64,000 nucleotides of DNA from Caldibacillus debilis DSM 16016 (GTDB taxonomy: Bacteria > Bacillota > Bacilli > Bacillales > Caldibacillaceae). Below the pieces are notes generated by a model that had not been told where the DNA came from, made no database searches, and worked only from the letters and a program-made list of their open reading frames with translations. The stretch is taken from NCBI RefSeq assembly GCF_000383875.1, contig NZ_KB912902.1, positions 61,644-125,643 of the forward strand, read 5' to 3'. Each line of letters opens with the position of its first letter. Position 1 is the first letter of the stretch. This document shows, piece after piece, positions 8,608 to 18,241 of the stretch. A program made the translations under genes and the position numbers.

Positions 8608-9546
8608 TTGCAACCAAGGCTGAAATGGCTGGCGAACATCACGACCATCGGGATGCTGCTTGTCCTCCTCGGAGGGGCGTTGGTAACGAAGACCGAATCC
8701 GGCGACGGCTGCGGGGCGTCTTGGCCCCTCTGCAAAGGGAAATGGATCCCGGACGAAATAACGCCGCAACTGGTCATCGAGTTCTCCCACCGGGCCGTTT
8801 CCGGCATCGTGGGAATCCTCGTCCTTCTTTTGGCCTATTGGAGCTGGAAGCAAATCGGCCACATCCGGGAAACCAAATTTTTGGCCGTCGTTTCCGTCTT
8901 ATTCCTTGTCCTGCAAAGCCTGATCGGCGCCGCGAGGGTGATCTGGGGGCAGTCGGATTACATATTGGCCGCCCATTTCGGCATTTCGCTCATCTCCTTT
9001 TCCGCCGTCCTCTTGCTCGCCATTTTAATCCATGAAATTGACAAAAAATTTGCGGCGGACCGGCTCATCCTTGACGGATTCATGAAAAAAAATACCGTCG
9101 CCGTTTCGGTTTACGCTTTTTTCGTCGTCTATACCGGCGCCCTCGTCCGCCACACCGGAGCGAGCATGATCTGTTCCGGCTGGCCGCTCTGCCGCGGCCG
9201 CCTGGAGTTTCCGGGCAACCTTTTTGAATGGGTGCAAATGGGGCACCGTTTCGCGGCGGGGCTGCTCTACCTTTGGATCTTCGCCATCATGCTTTACGGC
9301 ATCCGCCGCTACAAGGACAAGCCGGTTATCTATTACGGCTGGATCATCGCCTTCCTCCTGGCCAGCCTGCAAGTTTTATCCGGCGCGCTGATCATCTTTA
9401 CCAAGCTGAACCTGTTCATCGCATTGATGCACGCCCTGTTCATTTCCTGCCTTTTCGGGCTGATCACCTATTTCTTGCTGCTCGTCTACCGGAGCCGGTT
9501 GAACGAGATGAAAAACGCCGGCCCTCCGGTCAACCTTTCCCGCTGA
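8608..9546 (+). CDS. ctaA: Heme A synthase CtaA
   Basis: Membrane enzyme that oxidises heme O to heme A. Landmarks are GGALVTKTESGDGCG with WPLC (first cysteine pair), EFSHRAVSGI, HFGISLISFSAVLL, GASMICSGWPLC (second cysteine pair) and MGHRFAAGLLY. Eight hydrophobic segments match the family. I place the start at TTG 8608 (312 residues) because AAGTGGGTG at 8593-8601 is a near-consensus ribosome binding site 6 nt before it; the in-frame GTG at 8599 would lie within that site. The gene ends in a strong terminator and is monocistronic. Confidence 0.94.
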   Translation: MQPRLKWLANITTIGMLLVLLGGALVTKTESGDGCGASWPLCKGKWIPDEITPQLVIEFSHRAVSGIVGILVLLLAYWSWKQIGHIRETKFLAVVSVLFLVLQSLIGAARVIWGQSDYILAAHFGISLISFSAVLLLAILIHEIDKKFAADRLILDGFMKKNTVAVSVYAFFVVYTGALVRHTGASMICSGWPLCRGRLEFPGNLFEWVQMGHRFAAGLLYLWIFAIMLYGIRRYKDKPVIYYGWIIAFLLASLQVLSGALIIFTKLNLFIALMHALFISCLFGLITYFLLLVYRSRLNEMKNAGPPVNLSR

Positions 9547-9557
9547 ACGCGCCGAAA

Positions 9558-9593
9558 GGGCTGCAGGAAGTTTCCCTGCAGCCCCTTTTGTTT
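9558..9593 (+). terminator. Rho-independent terminator of ctaA
   Basis: GGGCTGCAGG pairs with CCTGCAGCCC around AAGTTTC and is followed by CTTTTGTTT on the plus strand. No T-run exists for the opposite strand. Confidence 0.88.
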
Positions 9594-9691
9594 GCGCCAA
9601 GAAAGGCGAACCGCGCGAGTCCGCCTTTCCGGCCTTTCTTTCCCGGCGGCAAACCGATCCCGCACCCGGCGCAGATCCATGAAACGGCCCC

Positions 9692-12600
9692 TCATTTTTC
9701 CTTTTCCAATTCGATCAGCAAATCCCCCTGTTTTACCGAATCCCCGTTTCCGGCGTGGATTTCTTTCACCGTCCCCGTAAACGGCGCCTGGACGGTGGTT
9801 TCCATTTTCATCGATTCGATGATCAGCAGATGATCCCCTTTGAACACTTTATCGTTTTTGTCGACGAGAACCTTCAAGACGACCCCGGGCATCATGGCGG
9901 CGATATGGCTTTCATTGGCCGGATCGGCTTTGATCCGCTCTTTTACGTCCGTTTGCACGCTTTCGTCTTTCACGACGATTTCCCGGGGCTGGCCGTTCAG
10001 TTCAAAGTAGACGATCCGCGTCCCGTCCTTCTGGGGCTGGCCGATCGATACAAGCTTGACGATCAACGTTTTCCCCTTCTCGATCACCACCTCGATCTCT
10101 TCGCCGATCTTCATCCCGCAGAAGAAGGTCTGGGTGTCCAAAACGGACAAATTGCCGAATTTCTTCAAGCTTTCGGCGTAGTCGAGGAACACCTTCGGAT
10201 ACATGGCATAGGACAGCAAATCCCGCTTTTCCGGCTCCCTGTCGAGGACGGGCCGGAGGGTTTTCTTCACTTCTTCAAAATCGACCGGCTCCAACAGCTC
10301 GCCCGCCCTTTTCGGAAGCGGTTTTTTATCCTTCAATATCGCCTTCTGCAGCTCCTTGGGGAAGCCTCCGGGGGGAATGCCGATATACCCTTGGAAAAAC
10401 TCGACGACCGAATTCGGGAAGTCGAGGGAATCGGCCTTTTCGATGATGTCCTCCTCGTTCAAATCGTTTTGCACCATGAACAGGGCCATATCCCCCACGA
10501 CCTTCGAGGAAGGGGTCACCTTGACGATGTCGCCGAAAAGGAAATTGACCCGTTTATACATATCGAGGATTTCTTCCCAACGGTCGAGGAGCCCGACCGC
10601 CTTGGCCTGCTGCTGCAGATTGCTGTATTGGCCCCCGGGCATCTCGTGATCGTACACTTCCGGATGGGGGGCGAGCATCCCGCTTTCGAAATGGCGGTAA
10701 TATTTCCGCACATCTTCCCAATAATGGGAGATCTGATTCAGGGCTGCCATGGACAGTTTCGGCCTTCGATCCGACCCTTCCAAAGCATACATCAAGGTGT
10801 TGATGCTCGGCTGGGAAGTCAGCCCGGACATGGCATTGATCGCCGTGTCGATGATGTCGACGCCCGCTTCGCAGGCACGGACATACATGTAAATGCCGTT
10901 TCCGCTCGTATCGTGGGTATGGAGATGGATCGGGATGTCCACCGTTTCCTTCAGCTCTGAAATGAGCCGGTAGGCGGCCTCCGGTTTCAACAGCCCGGCC
11001 ATATCTTTGATGGCCAAAATATGGGCGCCCAGGTTCTCCAATTCCTTGGCGAGATCCTTGTAATACCGGATATCGTATTTCGGCCTCGCCGGATCGAGGA
11101 TGTCCCCGGTGTAACAGATGGCCGCTTCGGCAACCTTGCCCGCATCCCGCACCGCTTGAATGGCCACTTCCATTCCCTTTACCCAGTTCAGGCTGTCGAA
11201 GATGCGGAAAATGTCCATGCCCGCTTCCGCGGCATAGGCGATGAATTCCTTGATGACGTTGTCGGGATAATTGGTGTACCCGACCGCGTTGGAACCGCGG
11301 AACAGCATCTGGAAAAGGATGTTGGGGATCTTTTTCCTCAACAGCTGCAGCCGTTCCCACGGATCTTCTTTCAAGAAGCGCAAGGCCACGTCGAAGGTGG
11401 CGCCCCCCCACATCTCCAGCGAAAACAGCTCGGGGAGAAGGACGGCGGTCGGTTCCGCCGCCCGGAGGAGGTCTATCGTCCGGACCCTTGTCGCCAACAG
11501 GGACTGATGGGCATCCCTGAAGGTGGTGTCGGTGATCAGCACTTCCTTTTGCTCTTTTATCCAGCGGACAAGGCCTTCCGGCCCTTCCCGGTCCAGAATT
11601 TGTTTCGTACCGGAAAGCCTGGAGAGGTCCTTTTTCCCGACCTCGGGCACCCGGGGAGGCGGATAGTCCCCCTTCTCCACCTTCCCGATCCCCGGAAACC
11701 CGTTGACCGTCACGTTGGCGATATAGCTGAGCATTTTGTTGCCGCGGTCAAGCCTCTTGGCAAATTCGAACAGCTCCGGCGTCGTGTCCACGAAGGTGGT
11801 GTCGATTTCCCCGGCGAGGAATTTCGGATGCTGGACCACGTTTTCCAAAAAAGGAATGTTCGTCTTGATCCCCCTTATCCGGAATTCTTGTAAATTTCTG
11901 ACCATTTTCGCTACTGCGCTTTCAAAGGTCAATCCCCATGTGGAAAGTTTCAATAAAAGGGAGTCGTAATAAGGGGTGATCACCGCCCCCTGATAGGCGT
12001 TCCCCGTGTCGATCCGCACCCCGAACCCGCCGCCGGTCCGGTACGCGTTGATCCGCCCCGTGTCGGGCAAAAACCCGTTCAGGGGATCTTCCGTCGTGAT
12101 CCGGCACTGGATGGCATAGCCGTTCAGCTTCACGTCCTCTTGGCTGCGGATGCCGATTTTTTCGTTTTTCAACGTGTACCCTTCGGCGATCAGGATCTGC
12201 GCCTGGACGATGTCGATGCCGGTGATGAGCTCAGTGATGGTGTGTTCCACCTGGATGCGCGGATTCACTTCAATGAAGTAAAAATCATTGCCGGAAACGA
12301 GAAATTCCACCGTGCCCGCGTTGGTATAGCCCGTTGAACGCATCAGCCTGACGGCGCTGTCGCAGATCCGCCGGCGGAGCTCCGGGGACAGCTTGACGGC
12401 GGGCGCGATCTCCACGATTTTTTGATGGCGGCGCTGGACGGAACAATCCCTTTCGTACAAATGGACGATGTTGCCGTGCCGGTCGGCCAGAATTTGCACT
12501 TCAATATGCTTCGGTTTCTCCAAATATTTTTCCACATAGACCTCGCCGCTCCCGAAGGCCGACTTGGCTTCGGACTTGGCCCTTTCAAAGGCGTCCTTCA

Positions 12601-13132
12601 ACTCCGATTCGTCCCTGACGATCCGCATCCCCCGGCCGCCGCCGCCCAATGCCGCCTTGATGATGATCGGGTATCCGCAGTCCCGGGCAAAATCCCGGAT
12701 CTCCTCCAACGTCTGCACTTCTTTGCCGGGAACGACGGGAATATTGGCCTTTTCCGCATACTTCCGGGCCTTGACCTTGTCCCCGAAGATTTCGAGCTGC
12801 TCCGGTTCCGGGCCGATAAATAAAATCCCCTCTTCCCGGCAGCGCCTGGCGAATTGGATATTTTCCGACAGGAAGCCGTAGCCGGGATGAATGGCGTCGA
12901 TCTCATTTTCCTTGGCGATTTTGATGATCCCCTCGATATCCAGATAGGCCTCGATCGGTTTTTTCCCTTCGCCGACCAAATAGGCTTCATCCGCCTTGTA
13001 CCGATGGTAGGAACGGGAATCCTCCTTCGAATAGATGGCGACGGTGCGGATGTTCAATTCCGTGCATGCCCGGAAGACCCGGATGGCGATTTCCCCACGG
13101 TTGGCAACCAGGCATTTGTTGATCTTTCTCAT
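9692..13132 (-). CDS. pycA: Pyruvate carboxylase PycA
   Basis: Anaplerotic biotin enzyme converting pyruvate, ATP and bicarbonate to oxaloacetate; 1146 residues, full length. The biotin carboxylase domain covers about residues 1-450 (ALGGGGRGMRIV, EVNPRIQVEHTITE). The carboxyltransferase domain begins near 530 (DTTFRDAHQSLLATR, metal-binding HLHTHDTSGN). The C-terminal carrier domain has IESMKMETT, with the biotinylated lysine near residue 1109. The ATG overlaps the ftsW stop by four bases, so the two genes are likely translationally coupled. No clear terminator follows. Confidence 0.97.
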   Translation of the reverse strand: MRKINKCLVANRGEIAIRVFRACTELNIRTVAIYSKEDSRSYHRYKADEAYLVGEGKKPIEAYLDIEGIIKIAKENEIDAIHPGYGFLSENIQFARRCREEGILFIGPEPEQLEIFGDKVKARKYAEKANIPVVPGKEVQTLEEIRDFARDCGYPIIIKAALGGGGRGMRIVRDESELKDAFERAKSEAKSAFGSGEVYVEKYLEKPKHIEVQILADRHGNIVHLYERDCSVQRRHQKIVEIAPAVKLSPELRRRICDSAVRLMRSTGYTNAGTVEFLVSGNDFYFIEVNPRIQVEHTITELITGIDIVQAQILIAEGYTLKNEKIGIRSQEDVKLNGYAIQCRITTEDPLNGFLPDTGRINAYRTGGGFGVRIDTGNAYQGAVITPYYDSLLLKLSTWGLTFESAVAKMVRNLQEFRIRGIKTNIPFLENVVQHPKFLAGEIDTTFVDTTPELFEFAKRLDRGNKMLSYIANVTVNGFPGIGKVEKGDYPPPRVPEVGKKDLSRLSGTKQILDREGPEGLVRWIKEQKEVLITDTTFRDAHQSLLATRVRTIDLLRAAEPTAVLLPELFSLEMWGGATFDVALRFLKEDPWERLQLLRKKIPNILFQMLFRGSNAVGYTNYPDNVIKEFIAYAAEAGMDIFRIFDSLNWVKGMEVAIQAVRDAGKVAEAAICYTGDILDPARPKYDIRYYKDLAKELENLGAHILAIKDMAGLLKPEAAYRLISELKETVDIPIHLHTHDTSGNGIYMYVRACEAGVDIIDTAINAMSGLTSQPSINTLMYALEGSDRRPKLSMAALNQISHYWEDVRKYYRHFESGMLAPHPEVYDHEMPGGQYSNLQQQAKAVGLLDRWEEILDMYKRVNFLFGDIVKVTPSSKVVGDMALFMVQNDLNEEDIIEKADSLDFPNSVVEFFQGYIGIPPGGFPKELQKAILKDKKPLPKRAGELLEPVDFEEVKKTLRPVLDREPEKRDLLSYAMYPKVFLDYAESLKKFGNLSVLDTQTFFCGMKIGEEIEVVIEKGKTLIVKLVSIGQPQKDGTRIVYFELNGQPREIVVKDESVQTDVKERIKADPANESHIAAMMPGVVLKVLVDKNDKVFKGDHLLIIESMKMETTVQAPFTGTVKEIHAGNGDSVKQGDLLIELEKEK

Positions 13133-14334
13133 CTCCCATACACCCTTTCCCTGAACTTGAAAAGCGATCCCTGTTCTTTCCGCTTTTTGGCATGTTTTCT
13201 TTCATAATTGGTAAACATGGCAACGTTCATCAATATGCCCATGGCCATGCCCAGCATGAGCAGGGATGAACCGCCGTAGCTGACGAAGGGGAGGGTGACC
13301 CCGGTAATCGGGATCAGCCCGGATACCCCGCCCAGGTTGATGAAGGCCTGAATGCCGATCATCCCCGATATCCCGAAGGCAAGCAGGCTGCCGAAAGGAT
13401 CCCGGCAGCGGAGCCCGATGAATATCCCCCGCAAAACGATGTAAGCCAAAGAGCCGATGACAAAAAGGACGCCGAAAACCCCCAATTCTTCCGCGATGAT
13501 CGCCATGATGAAGTCCGTATGGGCTTCCGGCAAATAGCCCAGTTTTTGGATGCTTCTCCCGAGCCCGAGCCCTTTCCATCCGCCGGAGCCGATGGCCAAA
13601 TAGGAGTTGACCAGCTGATGGCCTTCACCCTGTTCATAGGCGAAGGGATCGAGGTATCCGTAAATCCTTCCGAGTCGCTCCTCGGAAAAGATGACATCCC
13701 GTTTCGCCAAAATGATCGGGGAAAAAACGACGGCCAATACCGCAAAAATCATGACGAGCCGGAAAATATTTTTCCATCCCATCCCGGAACAAAAAATGAT
13801 GACGGCGCCGGTAAAGAAGATGATGATGGCCGTTCCGATGTCCGGCTGCACGGCCGTCAAGAAACAGGACAGGATCAAAAAGACGAGCGGCGGAGCCACC
13901 GCCTTGTTAAAATCATGGATATACGACTGTTTTTTCGCATAGACGGCGGCCAAATAGATGATTACCGCCAGCTTGACGAATTCCGAAGGCTGGATGCTTC
14001 TCGTGCCGAGCATGAACCAGCTCTGGGCGTTGTTGACCACATTCCCGAAAAAAAAGAGGCTCAACAAGGCAAACAAAGACAGGAGGACCATCGGGACCAA
14101 AAATTTGTTGCTTTTATACAGCTTGTATGGAACCGCGGCAAAAAGCAAAAACACGAAAAAGGAAAGAAGAAAATTCACTGTTTGTTTGTGAAAAAAATAA
14201 TCGCTTTCTTCCCCGTAAATTTGGACGGCGATGACCATGCTCGAGCTGTAGACCATGACCAGCCCGAAAACCGAAAGGATCAGGTAAACGAACAGGAGCG
14301 AATAATCATAGGATCTGAGGATTTTTTTGACCAT
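13129..14334 (-). CDS. ftsW: SEDS peptidoglycan polymerase FtsW
   Basis: SEDS-family membrane glycosyltransferase of 401 residues with about ten helices, acting in septal cell wall synthesis. Typical motifs are FGLVMVYSSSMV in helix 1, NNAQSWFMLGTRSIQPSEFVKL, MAIIAEELGVFGVL, NLGGVSGLIPITGVTLPFVSYGG and a basic C-terminal tail. It lies directly upstream of pycA, as B. subtilis ftsW (ylaO) does. The ATG start follows AAGGAAA. Confidence 0.94.
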   Translation of the reverse strand: MVKKILRSYDYSLLFVYLILSVFGLVMVYSSSMVIAVQIYGEESDYFFHKQTVNFLLSFFVFLLFAAVPYKLYKSNKFLVPMVLLSLFALLSLFFFGNVVNNAQSWFMLGTRSIQPSEFVKLAVIIYLAAVYAKKQSYIHDFNKAVAPPLVFLILSCFLTAVQPDIGTAIIIFFTGAVIIFCSGMGWKNIFRLVMIFAVLAVVFSPIILAKRDVIFSEERLGRIYGYLDPFAYEQGEGHQLVNSYLAIGSGGWKGLGLGRSIQKLGYLPEAHTDFIMAIIAEELGVFGVLFVIGSLAYIVLRGIFIGLRCRDPFGSLLAFGISGMIGIQAFINLGGVSGLIPITGVTLPFVSYGGSSLLMLGMAMGILMNVAMFTNYERKHAKKRKEQGSLFKFRERVYGR

Positions 14335-14444
14335 TTTCCTTCCTGCCTTTAATTATGTTATACATTTTATCAAAAAATATCAATATAGTATATAACAATT
14401 TAATAAAAAAATAAAAAAGTATGGCACTTTTAAGAAGCTTATAA

Positions 14445-14478
14445 TAAAAAACCCAAACAATTGTTAAACAACTGTTTG
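14445..14478 (-). terminator. Rho-independent terminator of ylaN
   Basis: On the minus strand CAAACAGTTG and CAATTGTTTG form a 10-bp stem with one mismatch and a TTTAA loop, followed by GGGTTTTTTATT. It separates ylaN from ftsW. Confidence 0.78.
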
Positions 14479-14493
14479 AGCTTTGGCTTTCCG

Positions 14494-14778
14494 TTATTTT
14501 TTCAGGGTTGCCTCCCGCAGTTCCGTAAGGCTCCTTTCCACCGACCCGAGGATTTCTTTCCCTTCCTTTTCGTCGATCAGTCCAAGCCGTACGGCGAAAT
14601 CTATTTCACGGGACAACCCGAACATTTGGGTATCCAAAACCTCTTCGTATAAGGGGCACTGGGGCATCGTTAAGTGATCCAACTGAACTTGTATCAATTT
14701 AAAAATTTTTTCCGCATCTTCTTTCAAAAGCGTATACGCCCTCTCCCGAAAATCCACTTTCAGCTGAGACGCCACCAT
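14494..14778 (-). CDS. ylaN: YlaN family protein (DUF1507)
   Basis: Small cytosolic helical protein of 94 residues; B. subtilis YlaN is 93. The core is almost invariant: [20 protein letters not shown] followed by [19 protein letters not shown]. YlaN is essential or iron-conditionally essential in Bacillus and Staphylococcus and has been linked to Fur and iron homeostasis. The start is the ATG at 14778 after GGGAGGGATA; the frame extends 23 codons further but without a ribosome binding site. It is monocistronic. Confidence 0.92.
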   Translation of the reverse strand: MVASQLKVDFRERAYTLLKEDAEKIFKLIQVQLDHLTMPQCPLYEEVLDTQMFGLSREIDFAVRLGLIDEKEGKEILGSVERSLTELREATLKK

Positions 14779-15394
14779 TATCCCTCCCTCACAGGAAAAC
14801 AAGACCATTCTTCTTAAAATTCTACAGTTTATATAAGAAAAATGCAAGGAAATTCACGACCGGCATTACCTTTCCCGTTCGCCGGCAAGGAACGGAAATG
14901 ATGGAAAAGGACCGGCCCCTCCGTCACGGACATCTGAAGAAACCGCCTGGAAATCTCCGCAAATCTCGGCAACCGGACCCTGCAGAGCGGCCGGCCGCCG
15001 AGGGCGGCAGTGCCGGGAGGATTGCCGGGTTTATTCCTGCAGGGGTGCGTTTTTTTCCGGATGGCGGCCTTTTTAGCTGACCCATTTTTTCCCTTCCGGA
15101 CAAAAATTTGCTCATGGGGCGCCGGTCATCGGAATGCCGGGCTTTTCCGGTGCCGGACATTTTTTCACGGCCGGACCAGCCGGCGGAATCAGCGGACGGT
15201 GCGCGGAAGAAAGCCAAAACCGCTGCGGGAGGTTTTACCCAAAAAGGGGGGACAAAGGGATCTCAAAGAACGACGGCCATCATCCCCCGGATCGCGGACG
15301 GTGCGCTCCCGGCGGAAAAGGCGGGGCGTTCCCGACCGCTTCCCGCCGCCCCGAAGGCAAGGGCCCGGCGGACGGCCGGACCGGTTTGCAGGAT
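14779..15394. other. Intergenic spacer ylaN-glsA, no credible gene
   Basis: About 600 nt, AT-rich near ylaN and strongly GC-rich from about 14900. Several overlapping open frames exist in all phases, but all are rich in R, G, P and A, lack ribosome binding sites and resemble nothing I recognise. Confidence 0.55.
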
Positions 15395-16324
15395 TCAATA
15401 GATGCCGATTCGGTATTCTTGGTTCAGCAACTCTAAAAATTTCCATCCGCCCAGGCTGTTCCCCTTTTCATCGAGCCCCGGGGAATAGACGCCGATGCCC
15501 AGCCTGCCGGGGATGACGGCCATGATGCAGCCGGACACCCCGCTTTTGGCGGGCACGCCGGCCTTGACGGCGAACTTCCCCGAGGCATTGTACATGCCGC
15601 AGGACGCCATCAGCGCCCGGCAAATACGGGCGGTTTTTTCCGAGATGAGCCCCTTCCCGGTTTCCGGATCGCGTCCGCCTCCCGCAAAAACGGCGCCGAT
15701 CCTCGCCAAAAGCAGACAATCCATTTCTAGGGCGCATTGCCGGGAATAGAGGGCGATCAATTCTTCCACATCCCCTTCGATGATCCCGTGCTGTTTCAGA
15801 AAATAACAGAAGGAACGGTTTAAAAAGGCGTGTTCATACTCCGATTCGGCCACTTCCCGGTTGAAGGCGATTTCCTTTCCCGCCAGCCTCCGGACGAAGG
15901 CCTGAAAAAGGGCCCATTTTTCCTCCAAATCTTTTCCCTCGGCAAGGCCCGTGACCGCAAGGGCCCCCGCGTTGACCAAAGGATTGGGGGGCATGGCGTA
16001 GGCGTCGAACTGGAGATTTTCCAGGGAATGAAAAGGTTCGCCCGTCGGTTCCATGCCCACCTTGGAAAACAGCCTTTCCTCCCCCTTCTGCTCCAGCACA
16101 TAGGCGAGCATGAAAACCTTCGAAACGCTCTGCAGGGTGAATGCCGCCGGCCGGTCCCCGGCGGTCCGGCTTAACCCGTCCACGGTGAACAAGGCCGCGG
16201 AAAAAACTTCCGGATCCGCCCCGCTTAAGGCCGGAATGTAAGCGGCCGTCTTCCCTTGTTTTGCCCATGGTCTGGCCCTTTCCGCAAGTCCCTCCAGCAC
16301 GCCGGGGGCCAAAAGTCTGTCCAT
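15395..16324 (-). CDS. glsA: Glutaminase (YlaM / GlsA family)
   Basis: Serine-dependent beta-lactamase-like glutaminase converting glutamine to glutamate and ammonia; 309 residues, the usual length. The SxxK nucleophile motif is in TLQSVSKVFMLAYV, and NPLVNAGALAVTGL is the conserved substrate-binding loop. The C-terminal region has AGVPAKSGVSGCIMAVIP. The ATG at 16324 follows GGAGGTGATCCG, a consensus site, so the 96 upstream in-frame codons are not used. It corresponds to YlaM by position next to ylaL. It is divergent from ylaL. Confidence 0.92.
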   Translation of the reverse strand: MDRLLAPGVLEGLAERARPWAKQGKTAAYIPALSGADPEVFSAALFTVDGLSRTAGDRPAAFTLQSVSKVFMLAYVLEQKGEERLFSKVGMEPTGEPFHSLENLQFDAYAMPPNPLVNAGALAVTGLAEGKDLEEKWALFQAFVRRLAGKEIAFNREVAESEYEHAFLNRSFCYFLKQHGIIEGDVEELIALYSRQCALEMDCLLLARIGAVFAGGGRDPETGKGLISEKTARICRALMASCGMYNASGKFAVKAGVPAKSGVSGCIMAVIPGRLGIGVYSPGLDEKGNSLGGWKFLELLNQEYRIGIY

Positions 16325-16571
16325 CGGATCACCTCCGAGAAAGAGTTCTCCGCTTTGACGGAAGCGGGACAAAAGCGGCGGAGACAGGATGCGGACATCT
16401 TTGTATCCGGCGGGATGCCCGTCCCTTTTATCATTCCCATTTATGTTTTCCGTGCATTCGTCCCCTTTTCCATGTATACTTCTCTTAGGCGCCCATGCCG
16501 TTGCCGCGGCGCGCCTCAGCAAAGGGAAGCCGCGGCCGGCATTTGGGGCAGACGGAAAAGGGGTGTTGTCC

Positions 16572-17063
16572 ATGATTTTGCAGATCAAGGGAAAAGTGAA
16601 GTTTACGATCACGCTGGATCCTGGGGTATGGATCTTTGACGATCGCCGGGTCGATCTATTGACCTATTTCGACAAAAACGAACCGATCTTTTCCAAGGAA
16701 GAGGAGGAAGAGAAAAAGACGGCCAAATATTGGGAACGGGAGATCCAGGAAGGGTCCGTCTCTCCGCCGACGTTGAAGACGGAGCGGAAATTTGAGAAGA
16801 TGAAGGTCTTGACGGGAACCTTCGGCATCCCCTTCCGGCCTTTTCTGAATAACGCCGAACCGCTGCCCGAGGCAAAAGCCGTAACCGTCCAATCCAAAGA
16901 CGGAGACGTGACCGTCTCCCTGGACCAAGCGATGGAATTCATCCTCGGTTTTTCCAAAGAAGGAAAGCCTTTAAGGGAAGACGGCCCGGTCCACGTCTAT
17001 TTCGGCGACGGTTCCAACCGGGACCGTCCGATAAAAAACGTGACCGGCTTCATCGTCGAATAG
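16572..17063 (+). CDS. ylaL: YlaL family protein
   Basis: Protein of 163 residues corresponding to B. subtilis YlaL, function unknown. Landmarks are ILQIKGKVKFTITLDPGVWI at the N terminus and an acidic stretch EEEEEKKTAKYWEREI. The C-terminal half has FGIPFRPFLNNAEP and GPVHVYFGDGSNRDRPI. No signal peptide is seen. The start is the ATG at 16572 after AAAAGGGGTGTTGTCC; the frame is open 61 codons upstream but that region is the glsA control region. A terminator follows at 17073. Confidence 0.82.
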   Translation: MILQIKGKVKFTITLDPGVWIFDDRRVDLLTYFDKNEPIFSKEEEEEKKTAKYWEREIQEGSVSPPTLKTERKFEKMKVLTGTFGIPFRPFLNNAEPLPEAKAVTVQSKDGDVTVSLDQAMEFILGFSKEGKPLREDGPVHVYFGDGSNRDRPIKNVTGFIVE

Positions 17064-17072
17064 CGCGTCCCT

Positions 17073-17098
17073 CGCCCCGCGACCCGGGGCGCTTTTTT
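17073..17098 (+). terminator. Rho-independent terminator of ylaL
   Basis: CGCCCCG pairs with CGGGGCG around CGACC and is followed by CTTTTTT. Confidence 0.8.
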
Positions 17099-17162
17099 AT
17101 GCATAAATCCGGGCATCTTCCGCAAAATAAAAGAAACAAGGCGGAAGGCGAGGGAACAACCG

Positions 17163-17756
17163 GTGAAAAATCGCATCCTTTTCTTGTCATTTCTTTTTCT
17201 GCTCCTTTCCTCCGGCTGCATGGGAGGAAATAACGCCCCGGAGAAACAAGGCTATTTCCCTGTGAAAAACCGGACGGAAAACACGGGGGAAACCGTGAAC
17301 GAAAACAGGGAGGAAAATGTAAAAACCGCGGATCATTTGGCGGAATTGGCAGAGGCAGTCAATGGCGTCAAAAATGCCAGGGCCGTCGTCTTGGGCCGTT
17401 TTGCCGTCGTCGGGATTGATGTGGACAAGGATTTGGAAAGATCCGAAGTCGGCACGATCAAATACGCGGTCGCAAAAGTCCTGAGAAACGATCCCCGGGG
17501 AGCCAATGCCGTTATCGTCGCCGACCCGGACCTGAACGCGAGGCTGGATGAAATGCGGAAGGATATTATCGACGGCAGGCCGGTCAATGGGATCATGGAG
17601 GAATTGGCGGACATCGTCGGCCGGGTGATGCCGGAGGTGCCCGGCGATCTGGATAAGCCGGTGCCGAAGGACCCGGCGAAACGGGAAAAGGAAACACCGA
17701 ACGACGGGGATAGGCAAAATCCGGGCAACGGTCAGGAACGAAGCCGACAGGAATAA
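17163..17756 (+). CDS. ylaJ: YhcN/YlaJ family sporulation lipoprotein
   Basis: Lipoprotein of 197 residues. The signal peptide ends in a lipobox, LLLSSGCMGG. The middle matches the YhcN/YlaJ spore-lipoprotein domain (AVNGVKNARAVVLGRFAVVG, then GTIKYAVAKVLRNDPRGANAV). The last 40 residues are a low-complexity P, K, E, D, N tail. Members are found in the spore membrane and affect germination in B. subtilis. The GTG start is preceded by a GGCGAGGGAA site. No clear terminator follows. Confidence 0.88.
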   Translation: MKNRILFLSFLFLLLSSGCMGGNNAPEKQGYFPVKNRTENTGETVNENREENVKTADHLAELAEAVNGVKNARAVVLGRFAVVGIDVDKDLERSEVGTIKYAVAKVLRNDPRGANAVIVADPDLNARLDEMRKDIIDGRPVNGIMEELADIVGRVMPEVPGDLDKPVPKDPAKREKETPNDGDRQNPGNGQERSRQE

Positions 17757-17929
17757 ATGAAAAGGACGGACCGGCGGCCTCGCCGGAGGACCGGGAGGGC
17801 GCAAGAAGGGCACTTGATCCGCATCTGCTAAAGGCGGAGGACGGCGGCTTTTGTTTCCGGCTTTTTTTCTCTGCATCCGGCTTCTTTATGCTATACTATT
17901 TCCATGGATGAGCATACGGAGGTCAAAGG

Positions 17930-18133
17930 ATGATCGTAAAATGCATTTTGTGCGATAAAATGGAAACGATTGATGACGAGTCGCCGCTGGCGAAAAAATT
18001 GAGAAACCGTCCGATTCATACGTATATGTGCCAAGAATGCCACGACAGAATCAGCAAAAAAACGAAGGAAAGATTGGCCACGGGAAAATTTCGCACCTAT
18101 CCGATGAAGAAAAAGGATGATGACTGGTTTTAA
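17930..18133 (+). CDS. ylaI: YlaI family zinc-ribbon-like small protein (DUF2197)
   Basis: Small protein of 67 residues with two cysteine pairs, CILC near the N terminus and CQEC in the middle, consistent with a zinc ribbon. A basic C-terminal half follows. It matches B. subtilis YlaI; function is unknown. The ATG follows GGAGGTCAAAGG. An extended -10-like TGCTATACT lies about 35 nt upstream. Confidence 0.87.
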   Translation: MIVKCILCDKMETIDDESPLAKKLRNRPIHTYMCQECHDRISKKTKERLATGKFRTYPMKKKDDDWF

Positions 18134-18183
18134 ATGACCTAAATGCGGTACGGCGCGGAAGATTTCCCTCTTGTTTTAAACGG

Positions 18184-18231
18184 AAAAAACGCAACCGTCT
18201 CCATGGAACAGGAGACGGTTGCGTTTTGTTT
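18184..18231. terminator. Bidirectional terminator between ylaI and ylaH
   Basis: A perfect 15-bp stem: AACGCAACCGTCTCC at 18188-18202 pairs with its complement at 18211-18225. It is flanked by A and T runs, so it works for both convergent genes. Confidence 0.92.
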
Positions 18232-18241
18232 GGAAAGCCGG

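Noticed and set aside
15010-15516. Overlapping frames in the ylaN-glsA spacer
   Set aside because: All three phases are open with R/G/P-rich products and no start signal; treated as compositional.
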